NCBI GenBank assembly: GCA_005473895.2
Contig: SRJI02000002.1
Coordinates: 1 to 64,000, forward strand
Direction: 5' to 3'
Source: Carideicomes alvinocaridis
GTDB taxonomy: Bacteria > Pseudomonadota > Alphaproteobacteria > Rhodobacterales > Rhodobacteraceae
Length of the DNA stretch: 64,000 nt
Shown here: positions 28,643 through 37,889 of the stretch, in pieces
How positions within the stretch are numbered: the stretch's first letter is position 1
How the letters are laid out: the number at the start of each line of letters is the position of its first letter
Notes under the pieces: model-generated
Told to the model about the DNA's origin: nothing
Seen by the model: only the letters and a program-made list of their open reading frames with translations
Databases searched by the model: none
Made by a program: the position numbers and the translations under genes

Positions 28643-29473
28643 ATGCTGGACGACGAGAACGCCTATCACTACCAGGTCATCGGCCGGGCGATCGAGATGA
28701 TCGATGCCGCCGAGGCGCCGCTGTCGCTGGAGGACCTGGCGGCAAGGATGGACATGAGCCCGGCGCATTTCCAGCGGGTGTTTTCCCGCTGGGTCGGGGT
28801 GTCGCCCAAGCGCTACCAGCAATACCTGATGCTGGGCCATGCCAAGCGGCTGCTGCGCGAGCGCCTCACCACGCTGGAGGCGGCGCAGGAGGCGGGCCTG
28901 TCGGGCGGCGGGCGGCTACATGACCTGCTGCTGCGGTGGGAGGCGATGAGCCCCGGGGATTACGCCCGGGCGGGCGAGGGGCTGACCATCCGGCACGGCC
29001 TGTTCGACAGCCCCTTCGGCCCGGCACTGGTCATGGGCACCGAGCGGGGCATCTGCGGGCTGGGCTTCGTGGCCGAGACCGGGGCGGCGGCGGCGCGCGC
29101 CGATCTCCAGGGGCGCTGGCCCCGGGCGCGTTTCGTGGAGGACCGGGCGGCGCTGGCGCCCTGGGTCGAGGCGGCCTTCGGCGGGGCGGCGGCGCCGCTG
29201 CACCTGGTGGGGGCGCCGTTCCAGATCAAGGTCTGGGAGGCGCTGCTGCAGATCCCCTCGGGCCAGGTCACCACCTATTCCGAGATCGCGGGCGCCATCG
29301 GCCGACCGAAGGCGGTGCGCGCCGTGGGGACGGCGGTGGGGCGCAACCCGGTAAGCTGGCTGATCCCCTGCCACAGGGCGCTGCGCAAGTCCGGGGCGCT
29401 CGGCGGCTATCACTGGGGTCTGCCGGTCAAGCGCGCCCTGCTGGCCTGGGAATCGGCGCGGGCGGAGGCCTGA
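28643..29473 (+). CDS. Ada-like protein: AraC-type HTH plus O6-methylguanine-DNA methyltransferase
   Basis: A 276-residue fusion. Residues about 10-100 form an AraC-type helix-turn-helix (SLEDLAARMDMSPAHFQRVF). The C-terminal MGMT domain has the active-site LIPCHRAL with acceptor Cys243 and the Ada-type QVTTYSEIAGAIGRP helix. The N-terminal Ada zinc domain, which accepts methyl groups from phosphotriesters and turns Ada into an activator, is missing. This short form probably repairs O6-alkylguanine; whether it still regulates transcription is unclear. Divergent from nth, another repair gene. Confidence 0.92.
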   Translation: MLDDENAYHYQVIGRAIEMIDAAEAPLSLEDLAARMDMSPAHFQRVFSRWVGVSPKRYQQYLMLGHAKRLLRERLTTLEAAQEAGLSGGGRLHDLLLRWEAMSPGDYARAGEGLTIRHGLFDSPFGPALVMGTERGICGLGFVAETGAAAARADLQGRWPRARFVEDRAALAPWVEAAFGGAAAPLHLVGAPFQIKVWEALLQIPSGQVTTYSEIAGAIGRPKAVRAVGTAVGRNPVSWLIPCHRALRKSGALGGYHWGLPVKRALLAWESARAEA

Positions 29474-29598
29474 CCCCGGCGGTCCGGGCAGGCGGATTGC
29501 TGCCGAGACGATCCGTCGACGGAATTTGGCTGCGCGCGCGTATGATCTATATGCCTTTGTCAGCTTTCACGAGACGAAGCAGAGATTCCGAGGACAGA

Positions 29599-30246
29599 AT
29601 GATTCGAGCAAAGACAACACTCGCCGCCGGCCTGGTTTCCGTCATGGCGCTGGGCGCCTGCGAACAGGTGAACACCACCACCGGCCGCTCGGCGGGCACC
29701 GGCGCCGCGCTGGGCGCCGTCGTGGGCGCGATCACCGGCGACAATGCCGAGGAGCGTCGTCAGAACGCGCTGAAGGGTGCCGTGCTGGGTGCCGCCGCGG
29801 GCGGTGTCGTGGGCAGCATCCTGGAACAGCAGGAACGGGCGCTGCGTCGTGACCTGAACAACGACGACATCATGATCACCAATACCGGCGACCGGCTGAT
29901 CCTGACCCTGCCGCAGAGCATCGTCTTCCCGACCGATTCGACCACCGTGCGGGCGGATCTCGTGTCCGACCTGAACGTGCTGGCGAACAACCTGCGCAGC
30001 TATCCGAATTCCTCGGTGCAGGTGGTGGGTCATACCGACAACACGGGCGACGCGGCCTACAACCAGGACCTGTCGGAGCGCCGGGCGACCGCGGTGGCCA
30101 ACGTGCTGATGCGCAGCGGCGTGGCGCCGAACCGGATCCGGACCTATGGCCGGGGCGAGAGCCAGCCGGTGGCGACCAACCTGACCGCCGAGGGCCGTCA
30201 GCAGAACCGCCGGGTCGAGATCGTGATCGTGCCGAACGCGGCCTGA
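29599..30246 (+). CDS. OmpA-family outer-membrane lipoprotein with glycine-zipper region
   Basis: About 215 residues. Signal peptide with lipobox LGAC (Cys near residue 20), then a Gly/Ala-rich glycine-zipper segment (about 33-75), and a C-terminal OmpA domain (about 100-210). The latter carries the peptidoglycan-binding signature VVGHTDNTGDAAYNQDLSERRA. It should tether the outer membrane to peptidoglycan (YiaD/Pal-like). ATG 29599 follows a weak AGGA. A strong terminator follows the stop. Confidence 0.92.
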   Translation: MIRAKTTLAAGLVSVMALGACEQVNTTTGRSAGTGAALGAVVGAITGDNAEERRQNALKGAVLGAAAGGVVGSILEQQERALRRDLNNDDIMITNTGDRLILTLPQSIVFPTDSTTVRADLVSDLNVLANNLRSYPNSSVQVVGHTDNTGDAAYNQDLSERRATAVANVLMRSGVAPNRIRTYGRGESQPVATNLTAEGRQQNRRVEIVIVPNAA

Positions 30247-30278
30247 TCACCGGCCCTACCGGTTTGATCGAGTTTCTG

Positions 30279-30310
30279 ACGCCCCCGCGGACAGTCGCGG
30301 GGGCGTTTTT
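30279..30310 (+). terminator. rho-independent terminator after the OmpA-family gene
   Basis: An 11-bp perfect stem, ACGCCCCCGCG / CGCGGGGGCGT, with loop GACAGT is followed by TTTTT. It lies 33 bases after the stop codon. Confidence 0.93.
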
Positions 30311-30630
30311 CTTTGCCTGCCCGGAGCCGCGCGGCGCATGCCCGTGGGGAGGCGCCGTGACGCCCGAGCGGGTGCGCTTGATGGTGCCACATCCCTCCCA
30401 TGGCTGTGGTCCGCGCGCGGATGACAAAGCGCCTGCCCGCCGGGACGGGCATGCGCTGCGCGGCGGCTTCGCCTTGATCCCGCGCGGGTCGGGCGTGGTT
30501 CAGAAGGACGGGCCAGGAGGTGCGCACATCTGCGAGGGGCCGTGGCGGCAGCGCTCCGGGGCCGTGGCGAACGGGTGCTACGCGCGTTGCGCGCGCTTCG
30601 ACGCCTGGACCGGAGGAACCGACCGGGTCC
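30311..30630. other. gene-free stretch
   Basis: Between the OmpA terminator and the convergent matB 3' end. Open frames on both strands here are Arg/Ala/Pro-rich with no family resemblance. No RNA gene or repeat was recognised. Confidence 0.5.
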
Positions 30631-32139
30631 TCACCCCCCGAAAATGTCCTTGTACCGCGCGCGCAGCTCGGCCTTCTGCACCTTGCCCATCGTGTTCCGC
30701 GGCAGCTCCTCGATCACCACGAGCTCCTTCGGCTGCTTGAAGCTCGCCAGCTTCTCGCGCAGCGCCGCGCGGATGGCGTCGAGGTCGGGCGTCTCTCCCG
30801 GCAGGGGCACCAGCACGCCGACGGGGCTTTCGCCGAAATCGGGATGCGGGGCACCCACCACGGCGCTTTCCAGCACGCCGGGCATCTCGTCCAGCTCCTG
30901 CTCCAGCTCCTTGGGGTAGATGTTGAACCCGCCCGAGATGATCAGATCCTTGCCGCGGCCGACGATGGTGACGTAGCCGTCGGCATCCATCTGCGCGAGG
31001 TCCCCGGTGATGAAGAAGCCGTCGGGGCGCAGTTCCTCGGCCGTCTTCTCGGGCATCCCCCAGTAGCCTTGGAAGACGTTGGCGCCGCGCACCTCGATGG
31101 TGCCGATCTCGCCCTGCGCCACCTCGCGGCCATCGGCATCGCAGATCTTCAGCTCCACCCCCGGCAGCGGGAACCCCACGGTGCCCGCGCGGCGCTCGCC
31201 CTCGTAGGGGTTGGAGGTGGACATGTTGGTTTCCGTCATGCCGTAGCGTTCGAGGATGCGCTGGCCGGTGCGGGTCTCGAACTGGTGGTGGGTCTCTTCC
31301 AGCATGGGCGCGGAGCCGGAGGTGAAGAGCCGCATGTGCCCCACCAGATCCCGGTCGAAGCGGGGGTCGGAAAGCAGGCGGGTGTAGAAGGTCGGCACGC
31401 CCATCATCGAGGTGGCGCGGGGCAGGGCGGCGATCACCGCGTCGAGCTCGAATTTCGGCAGCAGGATCATCGAGCCGCCGGCCAGCATCACCGTGTTGGT
31501 CGCCACGAACAGCCCGTGCGTGTGGAAGATCGGCAGTGCATGCAGCAGCACGTCGCTGTCGGTGAAGCGCCAGTACTCGGCCAGCACCTCGGCGTTGGAC
31601 AGCAGGTTCTCCTGGCTCAGCATCGCGCCCTTGGAGCGGCCCGTCGTGCCGGAGGTGTAGAGGAAGGCGGCAAGGTCGCCGGCCTCCCGGTCCACGATGG
31701 GGAACTCCGCGTCCTGCCCCGCCGCGCGGTCAGCGAAACTGCCGCCGCCTTCGCGCAGCGCTTCCAGCAGCGCGCCCGAGGCGTCGGCCACGGGGGCGAG
31801 CGCCGCCTCGGAGGCCGGATCGCAGAGGAAGAGACGCGCGCCGGAATTCTCGACGAAATAGGCCACCTCTTCGGGGGTGTAGCCGGTATTGAGCGGCAGG
31901 AAGACGAAGCCGCCCCGCGCGCAGGCAAAGAACAGCGCCAGCGCCTCGGCCGACTTGCCCACCTGCGCGGCCACCCGGTCGCCCGGCTGCAGCCCCAGCT
32001 CTCGGATCGCGGCGGCCTGCCGCCCCGCCATGCGGTGGAACTCGGCATAGCTGACGCTGCCGCCATCCGGCAGGTGCAGGAACGTCGTCTCGCGCGTGGC
32101 ATGGCGGCCGAGCAGCGTGTCGTAGAGCGGATTGGGCAT
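30631..32139 (-). CDS. matB: malonyl-CoA synthetase (AMP-binding)
   Basis: A 502-residue acyl-adenylate-forming enzyme. The P-loop YTSGTTGRSKGA is near residue 160, the A5-type motif RYGMTETNMSTSNPYEGERR identifies the malonate/methylmalonate branch, and the A8/A10 elements (ITGDLAQMDADGYVTIVGRGKD and PRNTMGKVQK) are present. It converts malonate, ATP and CoA to malonyl-CoA. No malonyl-CoA decarboxylase or malonate transporter is adjacent, although a TRAP dicarboxylate-type transporter lies 4 kb away. Confidence 0.9.
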   Translation of the reverse strand: MPNPLYDTLLGRHATRETTFLHLPDGGSVSYAEFHRMAGRQAAAIRELGLQPGDRVAAQVGKSAEALALFFACARGGFVFLPLNTGYTPEEVAYFVENSGARLFLCDPASEAALAPVADASGALLEALREGGGSFADRAAGQDAEFPIVDREAGDLAAFLYTSGTTGRSKGAMLSQENLLSNAEVLAEYWRFTDSDVLLHALPIFHTHGLFVATNTVMLAGGSMILLPKFELDAVIAALPRATSMMGVPTFYTRLLSDPRFDRDLVGHMRLFTSGSAPMLEETHHQFETRTGQRILERYGMTETNMSTSNPYEGERRAGTVGFPLPGVELKICDADGREVAQGEIGTIEVRGANVFQGYWGMPEKTAEELRPDGFFITGDLAQMDADGYVTIVGRGKDLIISGGFNIYPKELEQELDEMPGVLESAVVGAPHPDFGESPVGVLVPLPGETPDLDAIRAALREKLASFKQPKELVVIEELPRNTMGKVQKAELRARYKDIFGG

Positions 32140-32271
32140 GGGCGGTCTCTCTTCCTCGGTGGTGGCCCCGATTCACCACCCCCGGACGATCCGATCAAGG
32201 GCAAAGAGCGCAGGCTTGGCGCGCGGAGCGGCAGCGCCTAGGGTGCCCGCGCAGTCAAAGCGGAACCGACC

Positions 32272-32706
32272 ATGACCCAGACCATCCTCGTCCTCAACGG
32301 CCCCAACCTCAACCTGCTGGGCCAGCGCCAGCCGGAGATCTACGGCCACGAGACATTGGCGGACGTGGAGGCGCTGTGCCGGGCCGAGCTGGGCGAGGGG
32401 TGGGAGCTGTCGTTCCGCCAGTCGAACTGGGAAGGCCAGATCGTCGACTGGATCCAGGAGGCGCGGGGCGGCACGGCGGGGATCGTGATCAACCCCGGCG
32501 CGCTGAGCCATACCTCGGTCGCCATCCTCGACGCGCTCAACGCCTACGAGGCGCCGGTGATGGAGGTGCATATCTCCAACATCCACAAGCGCGAGAGCTT
32601 TCGCCACCATTCCTATGTCAGCCTGCGCGCCGACGGGGTGATCGCCGGTCTGGGGACCGAGGGCTACGCGGCGGCGATCCGTCGCATCCTGTCGCTGGCC
32701 GGCTGA
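32272..32706 (+). CDS. aroQ: type II 3-dehydroquinate dehydratase
   Basis: A 144-residue dodecameric enzyme of the shikimate pathway. [18 protein letters not shown] carries the catalytic Arg19 and Tyr24; [10 protein letters not shown] and [15 protein letters not shown] complete the active site. Length and motifs are canonical. It stands alone, divergent from matB. Confidence 0.96.
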   Translation: MTQTILVLNGPNLNLLGQRQPEIYGHETLADVEALCRAELGEGWELSFRQSNWEGQIVDWIQEARGGTAGIVINPGALSHTSVAILDALNAYEAPVMEVHISNIHKRESFRHHSYVSLRADGVIAGLGTEGYAAAIRRILSLAG

Positions 32707-32763
32707 GCTCGCATCGCGGCGCCGGCATTCCTACCTCTTCGGGACGACCGGAGGAGGATATCG

Positions 32764-32946
32764 ATGCGACATCTCACACGATCGGCGCAGATCGCCGTGG
32801 CGCTGCTGACCCTGCCCGCGGCCGGCGCGCTGGCCGCGCCGGGCGCCGAAGAGAGGTTCGCGGATAGGCCCGTGCCTGCCAGCCACGCCCCGGCAGAGCC
32901 GGCGCGCGACGAGGCCGAGGGCCGGGAAGGGACAAGCCGCGACTGA
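32764..32946 (+). CDS. small exported protein, function unknown
   Basis: A 60-residue open frame with a plausible signal peptide (hydrophobic residues about 9-25, Ala-rich cleavage region) and a charged Pro/Ala/Glu tail. It has an unusually good ribosome site, GGAGGAGG, about six bases before the ATG. No family recognised. It lies between aroQ and the gentisate-dioxygenase-like gene. Confidence 0.45.
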   Translation: MRHLTRSAQIAVALLTLPAAGALAAPGAEERFADRPVPASHAPAEPARDEAEGREGTSRD

Positions 32947-33082
32947 TCCCCTGACGCCGTAGCGCTCCGGCTCGCGACAGGCCCCGCGCCCAAGCCGTCC
33001 CCGGCAGGCCCACCGGCGCCCTTGCCCGGGCACACGCCGAATGATAAGTATGCAAATCATAACGCGTGCCAGGGAGGGTGAC

Positions 33083-34120
33083 ATGTCGGAGCAGCTCGGA
33101 ACGCTGGAGGAACTGCCGCAGGATTATCGCGATGCCATGGGCGAGGCAGGCGTCTCGCCGCTGTGGCCGATGATGCGCAACGTCCTGCCGCATGGTGCAC
33201 CCAACCCGAAGACACAGAGCGGATACTGGAATTTCGAGCGCCTGCGCCCGCTCCTGCTGCGCGCGGGCGAGCTGACGCCGGTGGAAAAGGCCGAACGCCG
33301 GGTGCTGGTACTGGGCGATCCGGGGCGTGGGCCGGGCGCAATGCAGGCCACGGCCTCGCTCTATATCGGGATGCAGCTGCTCCTGCCGGGCGAGACGGCG
33401 CCGGCGCACAAGCATACGCCCTCGGCCGTGCGGGTGATGGTGGAAGGCAAGGGCGCCTTCACCGTCGTCGACGGAGAGCGGCTGCCGATGGAGGAGGGCG
33501 ACCTCGTCCTCACCCCCGGCGGCGAATGGCACGATCACGGCCATGACGGCGACGAGCCGGTGATCTGGCTCGACGTGCTGGACCTGCCGCTTTTCGTCTA
33601 CCTCGAAGGCTCCTACGCGGAGGAAGGGGAGCTGCAGGCGCAGCGCAACCGGCCCGATGCCAGCGCGGTGGAATACCTGTCGGCGGGGCTGGCCCCGTCG
33701 CGCACGCGCAAGGCCGCCGTGCGCCGCTATCCCATGGCGCGCTACCCCTGGGCTCGGACCGAGGCGGCGCTGCGCGAGCTGGCGCGCTACGAGGGGGAAG
33801 AGCCGGTAGAGATGGATTACATCAACCCCGAGACCGGCGACGACGTGCTGCCGACCATGGGCTTCACCGCGATGATGCTCGAGGCGGGCCAGACCAGCCG
33901 GCCGCCGAAACGCTCTGAAAGCGCGATCTTCCACGTGGTGAAGGGACGCGGCCACAGCGTGATCGATGGCAAGCGCGTGGAATGGGGGCCGAAGGATACC
34001 TTCTCCGCCCCGGTCTTCGCCGAGATCGACCACGTGGCGGACGAGGAAAGTTTTCTCATCCGCGCCCATGACCGGCCGCTGCAGGAGAAACTGGGCTATT
34101 CGGAGGAACGTCCGCGCTGA
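33083..34120 (+). CDS. gentisate 1,2-dioxygenase-like bicupin
   Basis: A 345-residue double-cupin ring-cleavage dioxygenase of the gentisate / 1-hydroxy-2-naphthoate family. The first cupin holds PAHKHTPSAVRVMVEGKGA and GEWHDHGHD, supplying the Fe(II)-binding histidines; the second cupin reads FHVVKGRGHS. ATG 33083 is preceded by AGGGAGGG; the upstream in-frame ATG lacks one. It is isolated, without the maleylpyruvate isomerase and fumarylpyruvate hydrolase genes of a full gentisate pathway, so the substrate could differ. Confidence 0.85.
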   Translation: MSEQLGTLEELPQDYRDAMGEAGVSPLWPMMRNVLPHGAPNPKTQSGYWNFERLRPLLLRAGELTPVEKAERRVLVLGDPGRGPGAMQATASLYIGMQLLLPGETAPAHKHTPSAVRVMVEGKGAFTVVDGERLPMEEGDLVLTPGGEWHDHGHDGDEPVIWLDVLDLPLFVYLEGSYAEEGELQAQRNRPDASAVEYLSAGLAPSRTRKAAVRRYPMARYPWARTEAALRELARYEGEEPVEMDYINPETGDDVLPTMGFTAMMLEAGQTSRPPKRSESAIFHVVKGRGHSVIDGKRVEWGPKDTFSAPVFAEIDHVADEESFLIRAHDRPLQEKLGYSEERPR

Positions 34121-34133
34121 GCCAGGGCCGGCG

Positions 34134-34165
34134 GCCGGAACCGGGCCGACCATCCGGCGTTTTTT
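34134..34165 (+). terminator. probable terminator after the gentisate-dioxygenase-like gene
   Basis: The arms GCCGGA / TCCGGC with an internal GC-rich loop are followed by six T residues. The stem is short, so the call is moderate. Confidence 0.5.
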
Positions 34166-34182
34166 CCTCCGGAGGCCAGCTC

Positions 34183-35349
34183 ATGACCGCACAACCCTAC
34201 CGTGGACAGAATGCCAAATCGCCGCTCGCCATCCCCGCCCGGGGGTGGTGGGACATCCTCTTGCGGGTGAAGGACCAGATCACCGCCGACCATGTCTCGG
34301 TCGTCTCGGCCGGCGTGGCCTTCTTCGGGCTGCTGGCGATCTTTCCCGCGGTCACCGCCCTCATTTCCATCGCGGGCTACGTGCTCGACCCCTCGGACGT
34401 CACCCAGGAGTTGGAGGCGATCACCGCGCTGCTGCCCGAGCAGGCGGCGACGATCCTGCGCGACCAGGTGCTGCAGGTCACCGGCGGCGGTGAGGCTGCG
34501 ACCGGTCTTGCCGCGATCTTCGGCCTGCTCCTGGCGCTCTACGGGGCGATGAAGGGCGTGCTGACCCTGATGGACGGCATGAACGTGGCCTATGACGAGC
34601 GGGAGAAGCGCGGCTTCGTCGCGCTCTACGCCTCGGCCGCGGTCATGACGCTGTGCCTGATCGCCGGGGTGCTGGGGGCCGTGGGCGTGATGATCCTGTG
34701 GCCGGCCGCGGTGGGCTTTCTCGGCCTGCCGGAGGCCACGCGCAACCTGATCGACTGGCTGCAATGGCCGATCCTGGCGGTGCTCGCCATCGTCGGGCTT
34801 GCGGCGCTCTACCGCTTCGGGCCCTCCCGGTCCGCCCCGAAATGGCGCTGGGTCTGGCCGGGCGTGCTGCTGTCCATGGTGCTCTGGCTGGCGGGGACGC
34901 TGGGCTTTGCCTTCTACGTCAAGAATTTCGCGTCCTACAACGAGACCTACGGCGCCTTGGGCGGGGTGATCGTGTTGCTGACCTGGCTGTGGCTGTCGGC
35001 CTTCATCGTTCTGGCCGGGGCCGAGCTGAACGCCGAGATCGAGCATCAGACCCGGATCGACACCACGGTCGGGGGGCCCCAGCCGATGGGCGAGCGCGGC
35101 GCGGTCAAGGCGGACAGGCGCCCGCCGGGACTGCCGGCCTACTCCCCTAGCGAAGACGGCGCAGCGGAGGAGGAGGCGCCGCGCGGCCGGCTCTACCCGC
35201 TGATCGGCGCGATGACGGTCTGGGGCGTTGGGCGCGTGCTGGGCCGCCGGAGGCGCCGCCCGGCCGGTCTGACGAACCCGGAAGAGCAAGAACGCCGGAG
35301 CGGACGAGAAGGCGCCGCGCGGCCTGCTCTCTCAGATCGGGACCGATGA
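34183..35349 (+). CDS. YihY/BrkB-family inner-membrane protein
   Basis: A 388-residue protein with about six transmembrane helices between residues 35 and 285, including VSAGVAFFGLLAIFPAVTAL and the GGVIVLLTWLWLSAFIVLAGAELNA hallmark. The C-terminal 100 residues are polar and Arg-rich, longer than usual. Members were once called ribonuclease BN by mistake; the true function is unknown, possibly transport or envelope stability. A GGAGG seven to eight bases before the ATG supports the start. Confidence 0.88.
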   Translation: MTAQPYRGQNAKSPLAIPARGWWDILLRVKDQITADHVSVVSAGVAFFGLLAIFPAVTALISIAGYVLDPSDVTQELEAITALLPEQAATILRDQVLQVTGGGEAATGLAAIFGLLLALYGAMKGVLTLMDGMNVAYDEREKRGFVALYASAAVMTLCLIAGVLGAVGVMILWPAAVGFLGLPEATRNLIDWLQWPILAVLAIVGLAALYRFGPSRSAPKWRWVWPGVLLSMVLWLAGTLGFAFYVKNFASYNETYGALGGVIVLLTWLWLSAFIVLAGAELNAEIEHQTRIDTTVGGPQPMGERGAVKADRRPPGLPAYSPSEDGAAEEEAPRGRLYPLIGAMTVWGVGRVLGRRRRRPAGLTNPEEQERRSGREGAARPALSDRDR

Positions 35350-35390
35350 CGCTCAGGGCTGTCGGCCCCTGGCGGCGCTGACCGGCAGGC

Positions 35391-35828
35391 TCAGACCACC
35401 ATGACCGGCACGCCGGACAGGCCAGTGACCTTGTGGGACACGCTGCCCAGCAGGTAATCCTCCACCGAGCCGAGGCCGCGGCTGCCGATCACGATCAGGT
35501 CGCAGCCATGTTCTCGCGCGAAGGCGACGATCGTCCGGGCCGGCTGGCCCACCTTGGCGAAGGCGCGCAGCTTGGTGATCCCCCGCTCTCGCGCCAGGCT
35601 CTTGCCGAATTCCGCGACTTCGCGCGCATGTTCCCGCATCGCGTCGTCCATGTTGCCGGGATCCTTGGCGCGCACCATGGAAAACGAGGCCTCGAGCATC
35701 GAGTGGTGCCGGTAGACGGTCAGGATCGTCACCTGGGCATCGCAGAGCTTGGCCAGCTCCGTCGCCCGATCAAGCGCGTCCTGCGCCCCGTGCGAGCCGT
35801 CGAACGGCACCAGGATGTTCGTGAACAT
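35391..35828 (-). CDS. universal stress protein UspA, TRAP-operon associated
   Basis: A 145-residue Rossmann-like protein with the ATP-binding motif GSRGLGSVEDYLLGS near residues 115-129. It begins NILVPFDGSHGAQDAL. It lies 45 bases downstream of dctM on the same strand, the arrangement known from the ectoine transporter TeaABC with its ATP-binding regulator TeaD. A regulatory role in TRAP transport is therefore plausible. Confidence 0.92.
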   Translation of the reverse strand: MFTNILVPFDGSHGAQDALDRATELAKLCDAQVTILTVYRHHSMLEASFSMVRAKDPGNMDDAMREHAREVAEFGKSLARERGITKLRAFAKVGQPARTIVAFAREHGCDLIVIGSRGLGSVEDYLLGSVSHKVTGLSGVPVMVV

Positions 35829-35873
35829 GTGGCCTCCCTCTCGTCGTGAATTGTCCCCGCCCGATGTCCCTCG

Positions 35874-37160
35874 TCACTTGCCGAAGGCGATGTCCCGCAG
35901 GAACAGCGCGATCTGCGGAAAGAAGATCAGCGCCGCCGAGACGCAGAGCAGGATCGCGATGAAGGGCGGGGTGCCGCGGATCACCTCGATATAGGGCCGC
36001 TTGAACACCGCGATGGCGGTGAAGATATCGCAGCCGAAGGGCGGCGTGGCCGAGCCGATGGCGACCTGCAGGGTAATGATCGTGCCCACCAGCACGGGGT
36101 CGAGGCCCACCGACTCCACCACCGGGGCAAAGATCGGCACCAGCACGAGGATCACCACGATCGGGTCGACGAACATGCAGCCGATGAAGAAGGCGATGGA
36201 GATCACGACGAGCACACCGATCTGTCCCATCTGGTCGATCCCGATGCTCGACAGGATGTTCTGCGGGATCTGCGCGAAGGAGATCACCCAGGAAAAGGCC
36301 GCGCCTGCCGCCACCAGGATGAAGACCACGGCGGTGATCAGGCCGGTCGATTTGGCCGTGTCGTAGAGCCCGGCAAAGTCGAGCTCGCGGAAGATCACCA
36401 TTTCCAGGAAGAGCGCGTAGAGCACGCAGGCCGCCGCCGCCTCGGTCGGGGAGAAGATGCCGCCGTAGATGCCGCCGATGATGATCACCGGGAAGCCCAG
36501 CGGCCACAGCGCGTGCAGGATGGCGCGGCCGCGCTCGCTCCAGGTCGCCCTCTCTTCGGTGGGGACGTTGTTGCGCACCGCGTAGATCCACGAATAGATC
36601 GAGAACAGCAGCAGGATCAGCAGCCCGGGGCCAACGCCCGCGATGAAGAGCTCGGAGATCGAGGTGTTGGAGACCACGCCGTAGATGATCATCCCGATCG
36701 ACGGCGGGATGAGAAAGGCGATGTCCGACGAGTTGACGATCAGCGCCAGGATGAAGCTGTCGTTGTAGCCCGCCTTGAGCATCCTTGGCCGCAGCGGAGA
36801 GCCGATGGCCACCACCGTCGCCTGGGTGGAGCCAGAGACGGCGCCGAACATGGTGCAGGCCGCCGCGGTCGAGACGGCCAGCCCGCCCCGCAGGTGACCC
36901 ACGAACGACATCACCAGGTCGATCAGCCGTCCGGCGGACTGGCCGCGGGTCATGATATCCGCGGCGAGGATGAACATCGGCACCGCGATCAGCGAGGCGG
37001 GGCGTATCCCCGCCATCATCTGCTGCACCATGGTCTCGAGCTGACCGAAGCCGCCGAAAAGCGAGAAGAACCCGACGAAGGCGCCGACGATCAGCGGGAT
37101 CATCATCGGGAAGCCCAGCAGGAGCAGCACGATCATGATGGAAAAGATGGTAATGGCCAT
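35874..37160 (-). CDS. dctM: TRAP transporter large permease (DctM)
   Basis: A 428-residue inner-membrane protein with about 12 hydrophobic segments, the sodium-coupled transport subunit of a TRAP importer. Family features include GGFGQLETMVQQMMAGI, the SGSTQATVVAIGSPL region, and a conserved GCDIFTAIAVFKRPY near the C-terminus. It starts 12 bases after the small-permease gene stop, in a dctP-dctQ-dctM-usp operon. Confidence 0.95.
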   Translation of the reverse strand: MAITIFSIMIVLLLLGFPMMIPLIVGAFVGFFSLFGGFGQLETMVQQMMAGIRPASLIAVPMFILAADIMTRGQSAGRLIDLVMSFVGHLRGGLAVSTAAACTMFGAVSGSTQATVVAIGSPLRPRMLKAGYNDSFILALIVNSSDIAFLIPPSIGMIIYGVVSNTSISELFIAGVGPGLLILLLFSIYSWIYAVRNNVPTEERATWSERGRAILHALWPLGFPVIIIGGIYGGIFSPTEAAAACVLYALFLEMVIFRELDFAGLYDTAKSTGLITAVVFILVAAGAAFSWVISFAQIPQNILSSIGIDQMGQIGVLVVISIAFFIGCMFVDPIVVILVLVPIFAPVVESVGLDPVLVGTIITLQVAIGSATPPFGCDIFTAIAVFKRPYIEVIRGTPPFIAILLCVSAALIFFPQIALFLRDIAFGK

Positions 37161-37172
37161 GGTCGCGCTCCC

Positions 37173-37805
37173 TCAGATCTCGAACTCGTCCTCGTCGTAC
37201 CCTTCGAGCACGGCGGTGGAGAGGTAGATGTCCTTCTGGATCATGTTCTTGATCGCGGTCAGCGTGTATTGCGCCCCCGTCATGAAGAAGCCGATGGGCG
37301 CCCAGCAATAGATGATCCAGACCGGGATCTGCAGCGACGGGAGCACCCGGCCGCGGCCCTGCAGCGTCAGGATGTATTGCAGCGAATACCAGGCCAGGCC
37401 GAACATGAAGATGGCGGTGACCAGCGCGATGACGATCATCAGGGCCTTGCGCGCCTTGGGCGGCAGCGCGTCGTAGATCGCCGACATGCGGATGTGGCGC
37501 CCGTGCCGCGCGGCGTAGGAGATGCCGGCGAAGGTGATGAGGATGATCAGGATCCGGTTCAGCTCTTCCGAGAAGAACAGCGACGACTGGAAGACGAAGC
37601 GCCCGACCACGTTGGCAATGGTGTTGAGCGCCATGAGCAGGACGCCGGCGGCCAGCAGCACGGATTCGATGCGGCTGATGGCGGTGTCGATCACGCCGAG
37701 AAGCCCCGGCAACTCGGATCGGTAGGCGCCGGGAACCGGCTCATCGGTCGTGGTGGTCGCCGTCTGCGACTGCACCTGCGACTCGTGATGGTCGTCTTGC
37801 GTCAC
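37173..37805 (-). CDS. dctQ: TRAP transporter small permease (DctQ)
   Basis: A 210-residue inner-membrane protein with four hydrophobic segments and a polar N-terminal extension of about 40 residues. It carries the family pattern [28 protein letters not shown] and [21 protein letters not shown]. It pairs with the DctM subunit; the gene lies between dctP and dctM. Confidence 0.93.
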   Translation of the reverse strand: MTQDDHHESQVQSQTATTTTDEPVPGAYRSELPGLLGVIDTAISRIESVLLAAGVLLMALNTIANVVGRFVFQSSLFFSEELNRILIILITFAGISYAARHGRHIRMSAIYDALPPKARKALMIVIALVTAIFMFGLAWYSLQYILTLQGRGRVLPSLQIPVWIIYCWAPIGFFMTGAQYTLTAIKNMIQKDIYLSTAVLEGYDEDEFEI

Positions 37806-37889
37806 TGGCCCGTTCCCTCAGATTTTCCGAAAAGTGTGGTCGCGGACGGGCGGGCCGCGCATGGGCCCGCCCGTCCTGTCATGCAGATC

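Noticed and set aside
28936-30246. 436-codon plus-strand frame ending in the OmpA domain
   Set aside because: Its 5' half is a shadow of the Ada-like gene. The OmpA protein has its own start and lipobox at 29599.
30264-30740. 158-codon plus-strand frame starting inside the OmpA-gene terminator
   Set aside because: It begins next to a strong terminator, runs into matB antisense, and is Arg/Pro/Ala-rich.
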